A stretch of 49,681 bases of DNA from Polaromonas sp. (GTDB taxonomy: Bacteria; Pseudomonadota; Gammaproteobacteria; Burkholderiales; Burkholderiaceae_C). Under the pieces are notes generated by a model. That model made no database searches, was not told the DNA's origin, and saw nothing but the letters and a program-made list of their open reading frames with translations. The position numbers were made by a program, and so were the translations under genes. Positions within the stretch are counted from its first letter, which is position 1, and every line of letters starts with the position of its first letter. Shown in pieces: positions 48,268-49,681 of this stretch. The DNA lies in the NCBI GenBank assembly GCA_013824015.1, contig PNNC01000171.1, forward strand, positions 1 to 49,681, in the 5' to 3' direction.

Positions 48268-49245
48268 ATGTTCAAAGCCCTGCAACTCAACAAGTCCGAG
48301 GCCGGCTTTTCGGCGGCCGTGGTGGATATCGATGAGGCGCAACTGCCGCCCGGTGACGTGCTGGCGCAGGTCGACTATTCGACGCTGAATTACAAGGACG
48401 GCCTGGCGATCACCAACACCGGCCCGGTGGTGCGCAGCTGGCCCATGGTCGCGGGCATCGACGGCGCCGGCACGGTGCTGGAATCCAGCCACCCGGCCTG
48501 GAAAACCGGCGACCGCTTCATCCACAACGGCTGGGGCCTGGGCGAGACGCGCTGGGGCCTGCTGGCTGAACGCGCACGGCTGCAGGGCGACTGGCTGGTG
48601 AAGTTGCCCAAGGCTTTCAGCACGCGCCAGGCGATGGCGATCGGCACCGCCGGCTACACCGCAATGTTGTGTGTGCTGGCGCTGGAGAAACATGATCTGA
48701 AACCCGGCGACGGTGAGGTGCTGGTCACCGGCGCGACCGGCGGGGTCGGCAGCGTCGCCGTCGCGCTGCTCGGCAAGCTCGGCTACAGCGTGGTCGCGGC
48801 GACCGGCAAGGCGAGTGAAGAAGCGTATTTGAAACAACTGGGCGCCACGTCGGTGATCGACCGGCAGCAACTCTCGGCACCCGGCAAACCGCTGCAGAAG
48901 GAACGCTGGGCCGGCGTGATTGATGCGGTCGGCTCCCACACGCTGGCCAATGCCTGCGCACAAACGCGTTACGGCGGCGTGGTCGCGGCCTGCGGGCTGG
49001 CGCAGGGCGCGGACTTTCCGGCGACCGTGATGCCCTTCATCCTGCGCGGCGTGACCCTGGCCGGCATCGACAGCGTGATGGCGCCGCTGGCGCGCAGGCA
49101 GCAGGCCTGGGATCGCCTGGCCACCGACCTCGATCCCGCCAGACTCGAGGCCATCGTCGAGGAAGTGCCTTTGAGCCAGGCGGCGGAAAAAGCAGCGGAC
49201 TTGATGGCGGGCAAGGTGCGCGGCCGCATCGTCGTCAAAATCTGA
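48268..49245 (+). CDS. acuI: Acrylyl-CoA reductase (NADPH)-type enzyme, AcuI/YhdH family
   Basis: A 325-residue zinc-independent medium-chain dehydrogenase/reductase. STLNYKDGLAITNTGPVVRSWPMVAGIDGAGTV and GWGLGETRWGLLAERARL are hallmarks of AcuI/YhdH, and the NADPH fold is GATGGVGSVAVALLGKLGY (about 152-170). These enzymes reduce acrylyl-CoA to propionyl-CoA, detoxifying acrylate or completing 3-hydroxypropionate/DMSP breakdown. The propionyl-CoA synthetase gene begins 34 bp downstream, which fits: one makes propionyl-CoA from acrylyl-CoA, the other from propionate. The upstream stretch is AT-rich and probably holds the promoter. Ribosome site: ggaga. Confidence 0.9.
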   Translation: MFKALQLNKSEAGFSAAVVDIDEAQLPPGDVLAQVDYSTLNYKDGLAITNTGPVVRSWPMVAGIDGAGTVLESSHPAWKTGDRFIHNGWGLGETRWGLLAERARLQGDWLVKLPKAFSTRQAMAIGTAGYTAMLCVLALEKHDLKPGDGEVLVTGATGGVGSVAVALLGKLGYSVVAATGKASEEAYLKQLGATSVIDRQQLSAPGKPLQKERWAGVIDAVGSHTLANACAQTRYGGVVAACGLAQGADFPATVMPFILRGVTLAGIDSVMAPLARRQQAWDRLATDLDPARLEAIVEEVPLSQAAEKAADLMAGKVRGRIVVKI

Positions 49246-49279
49246 ACTGCAGCGCAACAACAAATCCCGGAGACAAGCC

Positions 49280-49681
49280 ATGACAAGTTATGCCGACTTC
49301 TATCGCCGTTCCATTGACCAGCCCGATGCTTTCTGGACCGAACAGGCGAAGCTGATCGACTGGCAGCAGCCTTTCACGCGCGTCTGCAACTTCGACCATC
49401 CGCCTTTTGTGCACTGGTTCGAGGGCGGCAAGACCAACCTCTGCCACAACGCGGTGGACCGGCATTTGAAAGACCGGCCGGACCAGGCGGCGCTGATCTA
49501 CGTCTCGACCGAAACCGGCACCGAGAAAACCTATAGCTTCACCGAACTGCACCGCGAGGTACAGCGCATGGCGGCCAGCCTGCAGGCGCTGGGCGTGGTC
49601 AAGGGCGATCGCGTGCTGATCTACATGCCCATGGTGGCCGAGGCGGCGTTTGCGATGCTGGCCTGCGCGCGCCTGGGCGCG
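49280..49681 (+). CDS. prpE: Propionyl-CoA synthetase (5' part)
   Basis: The first 134 residues of an acyl-CoA synthetase that runs off the window. SYADFYRRSIDQPDAFWTEQAKLIDW, NLCHNAVDRHL and TYSFTELHREVQRMAASLQALGVVKGDRVLIYMPM are typical of PrpE/AcsA N-terminal domains; the FYRRSIDQPDAFW...IDWQQPFTRV start is the PrpE form rather than acetyl-CoA synthetase. It activates propionate (and possibly acrylate or 3-hydroxypropionate) with ATP and CoA. The ATG follows ggagacaagcc. Likely co-transcribed with acuI. Confidence 0.9.
   Translation, partial: MTSYADFYRRSIDQPDAFWTEQAKLIDWQQPFTRVCNFDHPPFVHWFEGGKTNLCHNAVDRHLKDRPDQAALIYVSTETGTEKTYSFTELHREVQRMAASLQALGVVKGDRVLIYMPMVAEAAFAMLACARLGA

Noticed and set aside
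1-49681. CRISPR arrays, tRNA or rRNA genes, and intact insertion sequences
   Set aside because: No regularly spaced direct repeats, no cloverleaf-type sequence, no rRNA-like sequence and no transposase frame were found on either strand.

Overview
This is a high-GC, gene-dense chromosomal window that looks like a betaproteobacterium of the Burkholderiales, most likely Comamonadaceae (Polaromonas/Rhodoferax/Variovorax-like). The grounds are a pyruvate dehydrogenase E3 with an N-terminal lipoyl domain, two orphan Bug-type (TctC) binding proteins, a sox cluster, and many copies of a short intergenic element built around agctatcaaa-type palindromes. I can name the family but not the species.

Layout. 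1-5.3 kb: pyruvate dehydrogenase operon aceE (3' end only), aceF, a proteasome-like Ntn hydrolase of the HslV/BPH kind, and lpdA. 5.4-10.1 kb: a small lipoprotein, a MAPEG protein with an alpha/beta hydrolase (minus strand), and a divergent LuxR-type regulator with a hybrid sensor kinase. 10.2-11.9 kb: a two-domain FkbM-like/glycosyltransferase-like protein. 12.0-16.8 kb (minus strand): a tightly coupled six-gene operon in which a periplasmic molybdenum hydroxylase (IorA/IorB-like) is followed by soxX, soxY, soxZ and soxA. 17.4-24.0 kb: a two-partner secretion pair, a TpsB pore and a 1592-residue TpsA beta-helix exoprotein. 24.1-30.5 kb: a Bug protein, an NlpC/P60 hydrolase, a PQQ sugar dehydrogenase, phosphatidylserine decarboxylase, a methyltransferase, a small protein, a stand-alone receiver and an unknown protein. 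30.5-34.3 kb: an MlaE-type permease, an MCE protein, a lipoprotein and an MFS transporter, with no ATPase gene beside them. 34.4-39.3 kb: a membrane-anchored Mrr-like nuclease domain, an EamA transporter, serA, a DsbC/G-like lipoprotein and a second Bug protein. 39.4-45.3 kb: a small protein with an Hsp70/YegD-like ATPase, an Lrp/AsnC regulator with an operator-like palindrome at its start, a second EamA transporter, a degenerate kinase-like protein, a DUF2721 membrane protein and an isochorismatase-like hydrolase.

45.4-47.1 kb is a degraded integron. A 20-codon remnant of the IntI C-terminus lies on the minus strand. It is followed by plus-strand cassette-like genes separated by two attC-like sites that share the same bulged-C hairpin. 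47.2-49.7 kb: a GlcG/HbpS-like protein, a DUF2277 protein, an AcuI-type acrylyl-CoA reductase and the start of propionyl-CoA synthetase (prpE).

The most interesting items are the molybdenum hydroxylase-SoxXYZA operon with a SoxY that lacks the canonical C-terminus, the integron remnant, the proteasome homologue inside the pyruvate dehydrogenase operon with a long hairpin before it, and a bipartite repeat element. That element occurs at least eleven times, mostly at gene ends, but also inside coding sequence at permissive places: two interdomain linkers, a signal peptide and a C-terminus. No tRNA, rRNA, CRISPR array or intact transposase was seen.
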